NCBI GenBank assembly: GCA_963843565.1
Contig: CAWJKY010000003.1
Span: 62,001 to 126,000, forward strand
Length of the DNA: 64,000 bases
Source: DASZQY01 sp963843565
GTDB taxonomy: Bacteria > Pseudomonadota > Alphaproteobacteria > Rhizobiales > Kaistiaceae
Reading direction: 5' to 3'
Below, piece after piece: positions 15,006 to 24,287 of this stretch. Under the pieces are notes generated by a model. It was given only the letters and a program-made list of their open reading frames with translations, searched no databases and had not been told where the DNA came from. Each line of letters begins with the position of its first letter. Position 1 is the stretch's first letter. The position numbers were made by a program, and so were the translations under genes.

Positions 15006-16033
15006 GGCGCACCATTTTCAGCGGCCTCGGCATCGCCATCATCGCGGCGGTTGGCTTCCTGCTGTGGGCGAGCGTGTTCGTCGTCGATCAGACCCAGCAG
15101 GCACTGGTGCTGCGCTTCGGCCAGGTGGTCGCCCCGATCGGTGGCGACTTGAAGCCGATCACGACGCCCGGCCTTTATTACAAGCTGCCGCTCATCGACA
15201 ACGTCGTCTACTTCGAGAAGCGCATTCTCGATCTCAATTCGCCGCCGCTTGAGATCATCGCGTCCGACCAGAAGCGGCTCGTCGTCGACGCGTTCGGCCG
15301 TTACAAGATCGTCAACCCGCTGCTCTTCTACCAGGCGGTGGGGACGGTGCGGGGCGCGGAAGTCCGGCTGTCGTCGGTGCTGCAGTCGGCCGTGCGCCGC
15401 GTGCTCGGCGATGCCAGCTTCATCCAGCTCGTGCGAGACGAGCGCGAAGGGCTGATGGCCAAGATCACCCAGCAGGTCGATGCCGAGGCCAAGAAGCTCG
15501 GCATCCAGATGGTCGATGTGAAGATCCGCCGCGCCGATCTGCCGCCGGAAAACAGCGCTGCGATCTACAAGCGCATGCAGACCGAGCGTCAGCGGCAGGC
15601 GACCGAGATCCGCGCCCAGGGCGAGCAGGCGGCGCGCCGCATTCGCGCCGAGGCCGACCGCATGGTCACGGTGCTCGTCGCGGAAGCGAACGGCGAAGCC
15701 TCGCGTCTGCAGGGCGATGGCGAGGCGGAGCGCAACCGCATCTATGCCGATGCGTTCGGCCGCGATCCGGCGTTCTTTGCCTTCTACCGCTCGATGCTTG
15801 CCTACGAGAACGGGCTGAAGGCCAACAACACGCGGCTGGTTCTGGCGCCGAATTCGGAGTTCTTCCGCTTCTTCACGGACCCGACCGGCAAGACGACGCC
15901 CGATTCGGTCACTTTGCCGCCGGGAACCGCCGCCGGGCCGCCCGATTTTGGTGACGTGGTTCTGCCGCCGGCACCGGGCACCGGCGCCGCGACCAGCACC
16001 CAGCCGACGACCGCGCCTCCGGCCAATCAGTAG
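15002..16033 (+). CDS. hflC: FtsH modulator HflC
   Basis: A 343-residue partner of HflK: one N-terminal membrane helix (about 9-28), SPFH domain with VVDQTQQALVLRFGQVV, then a coiled-coil arm (TERQRQATEIRAQGEQAARRIR). The Pro/Thr-rich tail (about 300-343) is long for the family. Start overlaps hflK's stop by four bases (ATGA). Acts in the inner membrane with the arm in the periplasm. Confidence 0.95.
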   Translation: MRRTIFSGLGIAIIAAVGFLLWASVFVVDQTQQALVLRFGQVVAPIGGDLKPITTPGLYYKLPLIDNVVYFEKRILDLNSPPLEIIASDQKRLVVDAFGRYKIVNPLLFYQAVGTVRGAEVRLSSVLQSAVRRVLGDASFIQLVRDEREGLMAKITQQVDAEAKKLGIQMVDVKIRRADLPPENSAAIYKRMQTERQRQATEIRAQGEQAARRIRAEADRMVTVLVAEANGEASRLQGDGEAERNRIYADAFGRDPAFFAFYRSMLAYENGLKANNTRLVLAPNSEFFRFFTDPTGKTTPDSVTLPPGTAAGPPDFGDVVLPPAPGTGAATSTQPTTAPPANQ

Positions 16034-16138
16034 TTTGTGACAGGGCGCGTGAGCCGCTGGCCCATGCCGTTTTTCCGCCCTAAGCTCGCGCGCATTCTTC
16101 GGCCGGATGAATCGTCCGGCGGACAGGAGACGGGTCAG

Positions 16139-17665
16139 ATGACCGGGTTCAAGCGTGCGAAGGGAAGAAACGTTCTAGCGCTGGCGGCGCTGACCCTGGT
16201 TCTGGTGGCCCCGACCTCCGTGCCGGTCGAGGCGCAGGGGCCGGATTCGGTCGCCAATCTGGTCGCGCCGCTGCTCGATGCGGTCGTCAATATTTCCACC
16301 AGCCAGGACATCGCCGGCGGGCGCGGCTCCGACGCCGCCCCGAACCTGCCCGACGGCTCGCCGTTCCAGGATTTCTTCGACCAGTTCTTCGGTAACGACG
16401 GCAACTCGACCAACACGCGCCCGCGCCGCGTCCAGTCGCTGGGCTCTGGCTTCGTCGTCGATCCCTCCGGGCTGATCGTCACCAACAACCACGTCATCGA
16501 GAACGCCGACGAGATCACCGTCAATTTCAACGACGGCACCAAGCTGCCGGCGGTGCTGAAGGGCCACGATGCCAAGACCGATATCGCGCTGCTTCAGGTC
16601 ACCGCGGACAAGCCGCTGACCTACGTGCAGTTCGGCGATTCGACCAAGCTCAGGGTCGGCGACTGGGTGATGGCGATCGGCAACCCGTTCGGTCTCGGCG
16701 GCACCGTTACCGTCGGCATCGTGTCGGCGCGCAATCGCAATATCAACTCCGGCCCCTACGACGACTACATCCAGACCGACGCCGCCATCAATCGCGGCAA
16801 CTCGGGCGGTCCGCTCTTCGACGAGACCGGCAAGGTCATCGGCATCAACACGGCGATCATCTCGCCGTCCGGCGGCTCGATCGGCATCGGCTTCTCGGTG
16901 CCGTCCGAGATCGCGATGGGGGTGGTCGACCAGCTTCGCGATTTCGGCGAGACCCGGCGCGGCTGGCTGGGCGTGCGCATCCAGGACGTCACCGACGAGA
17001 TCGCCAAGAGCCTGGCGATGGATTCGCCGCGCGGTGCGTTGGTCGCCGACGTCGACAAGAGTGGCCCGGCGGAGGCCGCCGGCATTCTGGCCGGCGACGT
17101 CATTCTGGAGATGGACGGCAAGCAGGTGGACGCCAGCCATGTCCTGCCACGCCTGGTCGCCAACGAGCCGGTCGGCAAGACGGTGACGATCATCGTGCTC
17201 CGCGACGGCAAGCAAATGCCCATCCAGGTGACGCTCGGGCGCCTTGAGGATGCCGAGAAGGCGACGACCGTCGCGGCCAACCCGCCGGACGCCACGGTGC
17301 CGCCGGACACCCCGCCGGATGCCAGCACGCCGCCCGACGCCGGCGCTGCGCCGCCCGATGTGACCGCCAACGCCATGGGGCTGACGCTCGACAACCTTTC
17401 GGCGGAGACCCGAGGCCAGTACGGGATCGCGGCCGACGTGTCAGGCGTCGTGGTGACCTCGGTTCAGCAGGGCAGCGCCGCCGCGGACAAGCGGATCGAG
17501 GCCGGCGACGTCATCGCCATGGTCGGCGAGGAACAGGTCGCCAGCACCGACGATTTCGACACGCAGATCGCCGCGCTCAAGAAGGCCGGCCGGTCGAACG
17601 TCAAGCTGGTCGTGCAGAACAAGCAGGGCCACGTCCGCTTCGTCAACCTGCCGCTCGACCAGTAA
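16139..17665 (+). CDS. degP: DegP/HtrA-type periplasmic serine protease
   Basis: A 508-residue Do-family protease/chaperone. Signal sequence (about 1-33, cleavage near VEAQG). Catalytic triad visible: His118 (VTNNHVIENADE), Asp148 (HDAKTDIALLQ) and Ser222 (INRGNSGGPLF). PDZ1 about 270-360 and PDZ2 about 415-500, separated by a Pro/Asp-rich linker (PPDTPPDASTPPDA). AGGAGA at 16124 supports ATG 16139. Third gene of the hflK-hflC-degP operon. Its 3' end overlaps the convergent GNAT gene by 23 bases. Confidence 0.94.
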   Translation: MTGFKRAKGRNVLALAALTLVLVAPTSVPVEAQGPDSVANLVAPLLDAVVNISTSQDIAGGRGSDAAPNLPDGSPFQDFFDQFFGNDGNSTNTRPRRVQSLGSGFVVDPSGLIVTNNHVIENADEITVNFNDGTKLPAVLKGHDAKTDIALLQVTADKPLTYVQFGDSTKLRVGDWVMAIGNPFGLGGTVTVGIVSARNRNINSGPYDDYIQTDAAINRGNSGGPLFDETGKVIGINTAIISPSGGSIGIGFSVPSEIAMGVVDQLRDFGETRRGWLGVRIQDVTDEIAKSLAMDSPRGALVADVDKSGPAEAAGILAGDVILEMDGKQVDASHVLPRLVANEPVGKTVTIIVLRDGKQMPIQVTLGRLEDAEKATTVAANPPDATVPPDTPPDASTPPDAGAAPPDVTANAMGLTLDNLSAETRGQYGIAADVSGVVVTSVQQGSAAADKRIEAGDVIAMVGEEQVASTDDFDTQIAALKKAGRSNVKLVVQNKQGHVRFVNLPLDQ

Positions 17666-18209
17666 GCCAGGCGCCGCGCGTCAGCCGGTAGAGCACGTGG
17701 CGGCGAAGCTTGTGGCCATCGGCGATCAGCGGATGGTCGAAGTCGTCGGCCGGATCGTGGGTCATGCCAAGCTTCTCCATGACGCGGCGTGACGGGCGGT
17801 TCCATTCGGCGGTGATCGCGACGAGCTCGCTCAATCCGAGGTCGCGGAACGCATGGGCGACGACGGCTCGCGCGCCCTCGGTGGCGTAGCCGCTGCCCCA
17901 GGCTTCCCGCGCCAGTCGCCAGCCGATCTCGATGGCCGGCGTGAAATGCGCCTCGAAGTGGATCGGCGCGATCCCGATGAACCCGATGAACGCGCCGGTC
18001 GCCTTCTCTTCCGCCGCGTAGTCGCCGTAGCCATCGCGTGCCAGGCCTTCGCGGATCCACGCCATCAGTTCGTCCGACTCTGCACGTGATAGCGCCTCCG
18101 GGAAGAACTCCATCACGCGCGGGTCGGCATTGAGTTTGGCGAACGGCTCGGCGTCGGCGTCCGTCCAGTCGCGCAGGATCAGCCGCTCTGTCTCGACGAA
18201 CACCGTCAT
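17643..18209 (-). CDS. GNAT family N-acetyltransferase (RimJ/RimL type)
   Basis: A 188-residue acetyltransferase. Opening MTVFVETERLILRDWTDADAEPF is typical of the RimJ/RimL-like subgroup; the acetyl-CoA loop is W-S-G-YATEGARAVVAHAF (AWGSGYATEGARAV) and the last motif is NRPSRRVMEKLGMTHD. Substrate could be a ribosomal protein or a small molecule and cannot be fixed. Leftward, 9 bases after the LysE gene, so probably cotranscribed. Its 3' end runs into degP's 3' end. Confidence 0.88.
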   Translation of the reverse strand: MTVFVETERLILRDWTDADAEPFAKLNADPRVMEFFPEALSRAESDELMAWIREGLARDGYGDYAAEEKATGAFIGFIGIAPIHFEAHFTPAIEIGWRLAREAWGSGYATEGARAVVAHAFRDLGLSELVAITAEWNRPSRRVMEKLGMTHDPADDFDHPLIADGHKLRRHVLYRLTRGAWLTGRAAG

Positions 18210-18218
18210 CTGTGGGTC

Positions 18219-18833
18219 TCAGTTGGAGCGTGACAGGGCGAGCCACAGGCCGCCGCCGACCAGCGCGCTGCCGCCGGTCCACCTGAGCAACCGGGCGCGC
18301 CGCCGCGACAGCGAGGCGCCGAGGCGGGAGGCAAGCAGCGCATAGGCGCTGTCGGAGAGCGCGGCGACCGCCATGGCGGTGACGCCCATGATCAGCATCT
18401 GGGCGGTGAAGTCGCGGCCGGGCTCCATGAACTGCGGAAAGAACGCCCCGAAGAAGAGCAGCGTCTTCGGATTGCTGAGGTCGACCGCCAGCCCTTGCAT
18501 GAAGAAGCCGGTGCCTGAGCGGCGGGGCGCGGGCGCCCCGGCCGTATCGCGCGGCTCCGTGAACAGCCGCCAGCCGAGCCAGATCAGATAGAGCGCGCCG
18601 GCGAGCTTTACCCACATGAACCATTCGCCCATGGCCGCGATCAACGAGGCAAGGCCGAGCAGCACGACGACGACGGTGATGACCATCCCGGTCTGCACGC
18701 CCGCGACGTTGAGCAGGCCGGCCCGCGATCCGTGCCGCAGGCTGTTCGCGACGATCAGCGTCACGGTCGGGCCGGGCACGACCATGACGACGATGCAGGC
18801 GACAAGGAAAGGCAGGTAGGCGTGGAGGGACAT
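18219..18833 (-). CDS. LysE family transporter
   Basis: A 204-residue inner-membrane exporter with about six helices. It has the family signature VPGPTVTLIVANSLRHGSRAGLLNVAGVQTG (short form PGPTVTLIVANS-RHG) and the later NPKTLLFFGAFFPQF. RhtB/LysE relatives export amino acids such as threonine, lysine or homoserine lactone. Upstream of and close to a GNAT gene. A second LysE-type gene lies at 27886-28485. Confidence 0.9.
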   Translation of the reverse strand: MSLHAYLPFLVACIVVMVVPGPTVTLIVANSLRHGSRAGLLNVAGVQTGMVITVVVVLLGLASLIAAMGEWFMWVKLAGALYLIWLGWRLFTEPRDTAGAPAPRRSGTGFFMQGLAVDLSNPKTLLFFGAFFPQFMEPGRDFTAQMLIMGVTAMAVAALSDSAYALLASRLGASLSRRRARLLRWTGGSALVGGGLWLALSRSN

Positions 18834-18933
18834 GGCGGCGACCCTGATTGGATGGCGCGGGAGGTCGCTCGGACCTCCGGTGTGTCTGTCGATTTGGCCC
18901 CGGCGGTGATGATATCAGCTTGCGCCTGGCGGC

Positions 18934-19293
18934 TCAGGCCGCGCGCAGGATCTTCTCCATCGCCTTGCCCTTCGCCAGTTCGTCGATCAGCTTATCCAGA
19001 TAGCGAATTTCCCGCATGGTCGGTTCCTGGATGTCCTCGACCCGGACTCCGCAAATGACGCCCTTTATTGCCGTGCGTGAGGGATTCATGTGCGGGGCGC
19101 GGGCGAAGAACGTCTCGAAATCTGTCTTGTCCGCCAGGAGCGCGTCCAGCTGCGCCCGGCTGTATCCGGTCAGCCAGCAAACGATCTCGTCGACTTCGCC
19201 CTTCGTCCGCCCCTTCTTTTCCGCCTTGGCGACGTAGTGCGGATACACGCTGGCGAAGCTCGTCGTGTAGATCCTGTGGTTTGCCGTCTTCAT
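18934..19293 (-). CDS. DUF2200 family protein
   Basis: A 119-residue protein of unknown function. MKTANHRIYTTSFASVYPHYVAKAEKKGRTK is the typical DUF2200 opening (shown in part: HRIYTTSFASVYPHY and KAEKKGRTK); later GYSRAQLDALL and INGVICGVRVE-like IKGVICGVRVEDI. Start 19293 has GAGGAGAAGG 5 bases upstream; a longer reading frame upstream lacks family similarity. No partner or pathway is suggested by context. Confidence 0.88.
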   Translation of the reverse strand: MKTANHRIYTTSFASVYPHYVAKAEKKGRTKGEVDEIVCWLTGYSRAQLDALLADKTDFETFFARAPHMNPSRTAIKGVICGVRVEDIQEPTMREIRYLDKLIDELAKGKAMEKILRAA

Positions 19294-19391
19294 CAAGCCT
19301 TCTCCTCGCAGGCTTCCCTGCACCTCATGCGACCGGTGCAAAGCATAAGGCATTTTGCGGCCAAAGGGCTCGTCTGCGCGCTCCCCGTTCG

Positions 19392-20609
19392 TCAATCGAG
19401 CACGTGGCTGACCACGCCATCGGCGAGCTTCGGCTCGAACCAGGTCGACTTCGGCGGCATGATCTCGCCGGCATCGGCGACCGCGATCAGGTCGGCCATC
19501 TCGGTCGGGTAGAGCGCGAAGCCGGCGGCCATCTCGCCGGATTTCACGCGCCGCGTCAGCTCGCCGAGGCCGCGCCCGCCACCGACGAAGTCGATGCGCT
19601 TGTCGGTGCGCTGGTCGGCAATGCCGAACAGCGGCTGGATGACGTTGCGCGTCAGCAACGTCACCGGCAGGCGACCGATGGGGTCGTCCGGGATCAACTC
19701 CGGCTTCAGGGTGAGCCTGTACCAGCCGGTCTCGAGCACCATGCCGAATTCGCCGCGCGCGCTCGGCCGGACTTCGGCCGGGGAGGGGGCGACGGTGAAC
19801 GGTTGGCCGAGCGCCGCGATCAGCTCATCCGGCGCGCGGCCGTTCAGCGACGTCAGCACGCGGTTGTAGTCGAGGATGGTCATCTCATCCTCGGGGAAGA
19901 TCACTGCCAGGAACTGGCCCGCCGATCCGTCGAGACCGCGCGCGTGCGCCACCCGCGAGGCGGCGGCGGAGCGGTGGTGTCCGTCGGCGATGTAGATCGC
20001 GGTTTGCGCGTCGAAAGCCCGCGCCAGGTGGTCGATCGCGACCGGATCGCGCATCACCCACATCTGATGACGCACGCCGTCGTCGGCGGTAACGTCCATG
20101 TCGGGTGCGCCGGCCGCGGCCAGTTCGAGCATCGGCGAAATCTCCGGCGCGCCGCGCCAGGCGATCATAACCGGGCCGGTCTCGGCGTTGATCGCCTCGA
20201 TCTGGTGGACGCGATCGTCTTCCTTCACCGGCGTGGTGAGCTCGTGCTTGCGGATGCGGTTGGTGTCGTAGTCGGCGACCGAGGCGACCGCCGCCACCCC
20301 GGTCTGGGTGTGACCTCGCCAGGTCAGCCGGTAGACGTAGTAGGTTGGCGTCGCGTCGCGGATCAGCAGGCCCTCGGCGACCATCCTGTCGAGATTTTCC
20401 CTGGCCTTGGCGTAGACCGACGGATCGTGGGAATCGATCGCCGGGTCGAGGTCGATCTCCGCCTTCGAGACGTGCAGGAAGCTCCACGGCTTGCCCCTGG
20501 CGCGCTCGCGCGCCTCGGCGCTGGACAGCACGTCGTAGGGCGGCGCGAGCACCTCGGCCGCCCGGCCGGGGGCGGGACGGAGCGCACGAAAGGGCTGGAT
20601 CAAAGGCAA
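19392..20609 (-). CDS. DUF1015 family protein
   Basis: A 405-residue conserved cytoplasmic protein. MPLIQPFRALRP, APPYDVLSSAEA and the motif YIADGHHRSAAASRVA (about 200-215) are the family hallmarks. The DGHHR segment resembles the nucleotide-binding motif of ParB-like/serine-kinase-like proteins, so a small-molecule kinase role has been considered for the family; that is inference here. Spaced 98 bases from DUF2200. Confidence 0.85.
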   Translation of the reverse strand: MPLIQPFRALRPAPGRAAEVLAPPYDVLSSAEARERARGKPWSFLHVSKAEIDLDPAIDSHDPSVYAKARENLDRMVAEGLLIRDATPTYYVYRLTWRGHTQTGVAAVASVADYDTNRIRKHELTTPVKEDDRVHQIEAINAETGPVMIAWRGAPEISPMLELAAAGAPDMDVTADDGVRHQMWVMRDPVAIDHLARAFDAQTAIYIADGHHRSAAASRVAHARGLDGSAGQFLAVIFPEDEMTILDYNRVLTSLNGRAPDELIAALGQPFTVAPSPAEVRPSARGEFGMVLETGWYRLTLKPELIPDDPIGRLPVTLLTRNVIQPLFGIADQRTDKRIDFVGGGRGLGELTRRVKSGEMAAGFALYPTEMADLIAVADAGEIMPPKSTWFEPKLADGVVSHVLD

Positions 20610-20742
20610 GGGAACGGCTCCGGAAAGGCTTGGGGGGAACGCTGCGGTCGCATAGCCCGGGAGGGCGGCGAGCGCAATGCGACCCTATTCGAAGATGACG
20701 CCAATCGCCGTCGAAACGACGCAGCTGAAGCTCGCGGTCCGG

Positions 20743-20967
20743 CTAGATCAGTTCTTGCCCGACGGCCGGGCCATTTGTCCACTCGCGGTCATCGAGAAAC
20801 AAGAGCACCTGCTCGCGGCGGACCGACGGAAAACCGGCCAGGAAATCGTCGATCGAGTCGCCGGCCTCAAGATAGTCGAGCAGGGTCTGCACCGGGACGC
20901 GTGTGCCTGCGAAGACCGGGGCACCGCCCAACACGTCCTGGTCACGCGAGATCACCGGCTGGTTCAT
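20743..20967 (-). CDS. DUF433 family antitoxin-like protein
   Basis: A 74-residue small DNA-binding protein. VISRDQDVLGGAPVFAGTRVPVQTLLDYLEAGDSIDDFLAGFP is the DUF433 core (short signature: GGAPVFAGTRVPV, then DFLAGFPSV). DUF433 proteins are often the first gene of a pair with a PIN-like DUF5615 toxin. Here only about 130 bases follow before the next gene and I find no toxin reading frame, so it is orphaned or the toxin has been lost. Confidence 0.82.
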   Translation of the reverse strand: MNQPVISRDQDVLGGAPVFAGTRVPVQTLLDYLEAGDSIDDFLAGFPSVRREQVLLFLDDREWTNGPAVGQELI

Positions 20968-21034
20968 GAAGCCAGTCTAGTCTCCCGCGGTGGTACCGTC
21001 CAACCACGCCACCGGGCGTCAAGACCCGAGAGTG

Positions 21035-21064
21035 GCGCGGCCCGCCGTTCCCGGCGGGCCGCGC
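21035..21064. terminator. hairpin downstream of trpB2
   Basis: Perfect 12-base arms GCGCGGCCCGCC (21035-21046) and GGCGGGCCGCGC (21053-21064) with a 6-base loop, 15 bases after the trpB2 stop. No U tract follows on the minus strand, so it may be a pause or RNA-stability structure. Confidence 0.5.
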
Positions 21065-21078
21065 CCTTTGAATGTCGT

Positions 21079-22443
21079 CTACGCCGCCACCGGCGGCAAC
21101 TGGTCGAGCGCCGCCTGGAGGGCGCTTTCGTCGTAGGAGCGGTCCTCGAGCTTGCCGGCGAAGTAGTCGGTGTAGGCCTGCATGTCGAAGTGGCCGTGGC
21201 CGGACAGGTTGAACAGGATCGTCTCGGCCTTGCCTTCCTTCTTGCAGCGCAGCGCCTCGTCGACGGCGGCGCGGATCGCGTGGCTCGATTCGGGCGCCGG
21301 CACGATGCCCTCGGCGCGCGCGAAGGTGACCGCTGCCTCGAAGCAGGCGAGCTGCTTCAGCGCCACCGCCTCGATCAGGCCGAGCTCCTTCAGGTGGCTG
21401 ACCATCGGCGCCATGCCGTGGTAGCGCAGGCCGCCGGCGTGGAAGCCCGGCGGAATGAACGTCGAGCCCAGCGTGTGCATCTTGACCAGCGGGGTCAGGT
21501 GACCGGTGTCGCCGAAGTCGTAGGCGAACTTGCCGCGGGTCAGCGACGGGCAGGCGGCCGGCTCGGCGGCGACGATGCGCACCGCCTTCTTGTCGCGCAG
21601 CTTCACACCGAGGAACGGGAACGCGAGCCCCGCAAAGTTGGAGCCGCCGCCCGTGCAGCCGATCACGACGTCCGGCCAGTAGCCGGCCATCTCCATCTGC
21701 TCCAGCGCCTCGATGCCGATCACCGACTGGTGGATGAGGACATGGCTGAGCACGCTGCCCAGCGAATAGTTGGTGTCGGCGTTCTGGGCAGCGACCTCGA
21801 CGGCTTCCGAGATGGCGATGCCGAGGCTGCCGGGGGAGTTCGGGTCCTGGGCGAGGATCGCCTTGCCCGACTCGGTCTCGTTCGACGGGCTGGCGATGCA
21901 GGTTGCCCCGTAGGTCTCCATCAGCGCGCGCCGATAGGGCTTCTGGTTGTAGCTGACCTTGACCATGTAGACCTTGACCTCGAGGCCGAAGATCTGGCCG
22001 GCGAAGGCCAGCGACGAGCCCCACTGGCCGGCGCCGGTTTCGGTCGACAGCTTCTTGATGCCGGCTTCCTTGTTGTAGAAGGCCTGCGGCACCGCCGTAT
22101 TCGGCTTGTGGGAGCCGGGCGGGCTGACGCCCTCGTACTTGTAAAAAATACGGGCCGGCGTATCGAGCGCCTTTTCCAGACGGTGGGCGCGGTAGAGCGG
22201 CGCCGGCCGCCAGAGCTTGTAGATGTCGCGGACCGGCTCGGGAATCTCGATCTCGCGCTCGGCCGAGACTTCCTGGGCGATGAGCGCCATCGGGAAGAGC
22301 GGCGCCAGGTCGTCGGGACCGATCGGCTTGCCGGTGCCGGGGTGGAGCGGCGGCGCCAGCGGCGCCGGCAGGTCGGCGGCGATGTTGTACCAGGCGCGCG
22401 GAATCCGGTCTTCCGGCAGGAGATATTTGACGCTGTCTTCCAC
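21079..22443 (-). CDS. TrpB2-type tryptophan synthase beta chain
   Basis: A 454-residue PLP enzyme of the TrpB2 class, longer than TrpB1 (about 400). The PLP lysine is Lys113 in GVSPPGSHKPNTAVPQA; the phosphate-binding GCTGGGSNFAGLAFPFLG loop is present. TrpB2 enzymes condense indole and serine to tryptophan, usually without a TrpA partner. There is no trpA or other trp gene nearby, so the gene stands alone. It may scavenge free indole. Upstream promoter sequences were not obvious. Confidence 0.92.
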   Translation of the reverse strand: MEDSVKYLLPEDRIPRAWYNIAADLPAPLAPPLHPGTGKPIGPDDLAPLFPMALIAQEVSAEREIEIPEPVRDIYKLWRPAPLYRAHRLEKALDTPARIFYKYEGVSPPGSHKPNTAVPQAFYNKEAGIKKLSTETGAGQWGSSLAFAGQIFGLEVKVYMVKVSYNQKPYRRALMETYGATCIASPSNETESGKAILAQDPNSPGSLGIAISEAVEVAAQNADTNYSLGSVLSHVLIHQSVIGIEALEQMEMAGYWPDVVIGCTGGGSNFAGLAFPFLGVKLRDKKAVRIVAAEPAACPSLTRGKFAYDFGDTGHLTPLVKMHTLGSTFIPPGFHAGGLRYHGMAPMVSHLKELGLIEAVALKQLACFEAAVTFARAEGIVPAPESSHAIRAAVDEALRCKKEGKAETILFNLSGHGHFDMQAYTDYFAGKLEDRSYDESALQAALDQLPPVAA

Positions 22444-22576
22444 GGAACTTCCCCCTCTTCTTGTTCTGGGCTAGGTGCCGAACGCTAGCGCCAAACTAGG
22501 GCCGGCGCCATTGCTATGCTGGGGCGCCGCTGCGTCTTCACCGCCCGTTAGCGCGGCGCCGCTAAGGTGTGCGGTC

Positions 22577-23338
22577 ATGAGACGCATCTTACGCTGGATC
22601 GGGATCGGGGTCGGCGCCCTGCTGGTGCTCGGCGTTACGCTGTGGTTCGCCTTGCCCCCGGCTCTCGGCGTCGCCATCGATCTCACGTGCCACGAGCCGT
22701 ACGACACGACATGTCAGACCCGCATGCGCGCCCTCGGCCACCTCTACTCCGCGCGCAAGGACATCGACAAGGCGCTCCACTGGTACGCACGCGCCGCAAA
22801 CGCCGGCGACCGGATCGCGATGTTTCATGCCGGCTGGGCGCAGACCCAGCTCGCCCACGCTGAAATGGATGCCGTCGTGCGGCAGGCCAAGGAAGGCAAC
22901 GGCGTGATCTACACACCCCTTTATTTCGGTCCTCACATGGTTTCGGCAGCGGAGTGGTACCGGCGCTCGGCTGATCTCGGATTCGCGCCGGCCATGAATA
23001 ACCTCGGCGAGATGTACCGCGACGCCTACGGCGTCCACCCCGATCCTAAGAAGGCGTTCGAATACCATCGGCGGGCGGCCGAGGCCGGTAACCCCGCCGG
23101 TCGCATCAACCTTTCCAACGACTATCGCAACGGCGTCGGGACGGCGGTTGATATGGCCGAGGCCGATCGCTGGTGGCGGCCCGATTTGACCGGCGCCAAT
23201 CCCGCGGACCTTGCTGAACCGACGCTTGCGCGTACTCTCGTCGGCGGAAGGGTAATCGACCCGAGAGAGCGTGACCTGATCCGGAGGCTCGCGCGGAGCC
23301 CAGCGGTATCGCCATCGGACGCGCCGATACGGCCGTAG
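22577..23338 (+). CDS. membrane-anchored Sel1-repeat protein
   Basis: A 253-residue protein with an N-terminal membrane segment (about 8-28) and then helical Sel1/TPR-like repeats: about 60-85 (KDIDKALHWYARAANAGD), and two stronger ones in APAMNNLGEMYRDAYGVHPDPKKAFEYHRRAAEAGNPAG and INLSNDYRNGVGTAVDMAEADRWW (shown in parts). Such repeats mediate protein contacts. The start ATG 22577 directly precedes the hydrophobic segment. Three bases separate its stop from the miaA-like remnant. Partner unknown. Confidence 0.8.
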   Translation: MRRILRWIGIGVGALLVLGVTLWFALPPALGVAIDLTCHEPYDTTCQTRMRALGHLYSARKDIDKALHWYARAANAGDRIAMFHAGWAQTQLAHAEMDAVVRQAKEGNGVIYTPLYFGPHMVSAAEWYRRSADLGFAPAMNNLGEMYRDAYGVHPDPKKAFEYHRRAAEAGNPAGRINLSNDYRNGVGTAVDMAEADRWWRPDLTGANPADLAEPTLARTLVGGRVIDPRERDLIRRLARSPAVSPSDAPIRP

Positions 23339-23340
23339 AC

Positions 23341-23484
23341 GTGATCCTCATCGCGGGCCCGACCGCCAGCGGCAAGTCGCGCCTCGCGCTCGATCTGGCG
23401 GCGGAGATGGACGGCGCCTCGACAAGTCGATGCGGCGCCTTCCATAGTCGCGGTTCCGCGCCACCCGAAAGACCGACCGGATGA
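23341..23484 (+). pseudogene. 5' fragment of a miaA gene
   Basis: Bases 23341-23415 encode VILIAGPTASGKSRLALDLA followed by AEMDG, matching residues 3 onward of the intact miaA at 24284 (IVLIAGPTASGKSRLALELA then AADEGG). I count 57 of 75 identical bases, with most changes synonymous. The frame then runs through unrelated sequence to a stop overlapping the methyltransferase start (ATGA). It has the P-loop but lacks everything else a tRNA dimethylallyltransferase needs. It is a relic beside the methyltransferase gene rather than a working gene. Confidence 0.8.
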
Positions 23485-24287
23485 TCAAACCGGAAATCGC
23501 CGCCCGCCACCTCCGTGATGCCGACTGGCAGGCCCTCCACGGCAACCCGAAGGGTGCGCTCAGCCTGTATCGCAAGCTGTTCAAGGGCGGCTTCACCGAC
23601 ATGGCGGCGTTCGGCCGCTATCGCGCGCTCCATCGCCAGGTCAACGGCGAGGACCTTCCCCACGCCGAGGTGTTCGATTTCATCTACGCCGCCAACGTCT
23701 GGGGCACCGACAGCGAGCCGCTGGGCACATCCGGCAAGGGATCGGGCGCGGCGGTGACGGAACCGTATCGGACGTTCCTCGCCGATTTCATCAAGACGCG
23801 CGGGATCGGCAGCGTGCTCGACGTCGGCTGCGGCGACTGGCAGTTGGGACAGCTCATGGACTGGACCGGCATCGATTACACCGGTCTCGACGTGTCGGCG
23901 GTCGTGCTGAAGAACACCCGGCGGTTTGCCTCCCGCACCGTCCGCTTCATCGAAGGCGATGCCCGCACGGTGGCCCTGCCGAAGGCCGACCTGCTTCTCG
24001 TGAAGGACGTGTTCCAGCACTGGTCGAACGCCGATATCGCGGGCTTCCTCCCGAAGCTTGCCGCCTTCCGCTTCGCCCTCATCACCAATGGCAGCGACCC
24101 GGCCGGCACGGCGCCGGCAAACCGCGACGTGCTCGCCGGCCTTCACCGCCTCGTCGATCTCTCGGCGCCGCCCTTTTCGGTCGCCGGGGCCACCGTCCTC
24201 ACCTACGACATCGCGCTGGAGCAGAAGGACGGCACGACGTTTCAGGAGCGCAAGCGCGTGTTCCTTGTCGAGGGCGGGGCTGCGTGA
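23481..24287 (+). CDS. SAM-dependent methyltransferase
   Basis: A 268-residue class I methyltransferase. SAM-binding motif I is VLDVGCGDWQLGQLM (about 111-125); motif II area is YTGLDVSAVVLKNTRRF and FIEGDAR; LLLVKDVFQHWSNADIAGFL corresponds to motif post-II (LLVKDVFQHW). The N-terminal 75 residues are a helical extension. Substrate unknown. It sits between the miaA relic and intact miaA, overlapping the latter by four bases. The context suggests later insertion into an ancestral Sel1-miaA junction. Confidence 0.85.
   Translation: MIKPEIAARHLRDADWQALHGNPKGALSLYRKLFKGGFTDMAAFGRYRALHRQVNGEDLPHAEVFDFIYAANVWGTDSEPLGTSGKGSGAAVTEPYRTFLADFIKTRGIGSVLDVGCGDWQLGQLMDWTGIDYTGLDVSAVVLKNTRRFASRTVRFIEGDARTVALPKADLLLVKDVFQHWSNADIAGFLPKLAAFRFALITNGSDPAGTAPANRDVLAGLHRLVDLSAPPFSVAGATVLTYDIALEQKDGTTFQERKRVFLVEGGAA

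Noticed and set aside
20609..20742. PIN-like toxin partner for the DUF433 protein
   Set aside because: Only about 130 bases with no frame that resembles DUF5615.
19068..20969. Long frame opposite DUF2200, DUF1015 and DUF433
   Set aside because: Runs across three recognised genes on the other strand and has composition typical of antisense frames.
20677..22488. Long frame opposite trpB2
   Set aside because: trpB2 is a clear full-length enzyme on the opposite strand.
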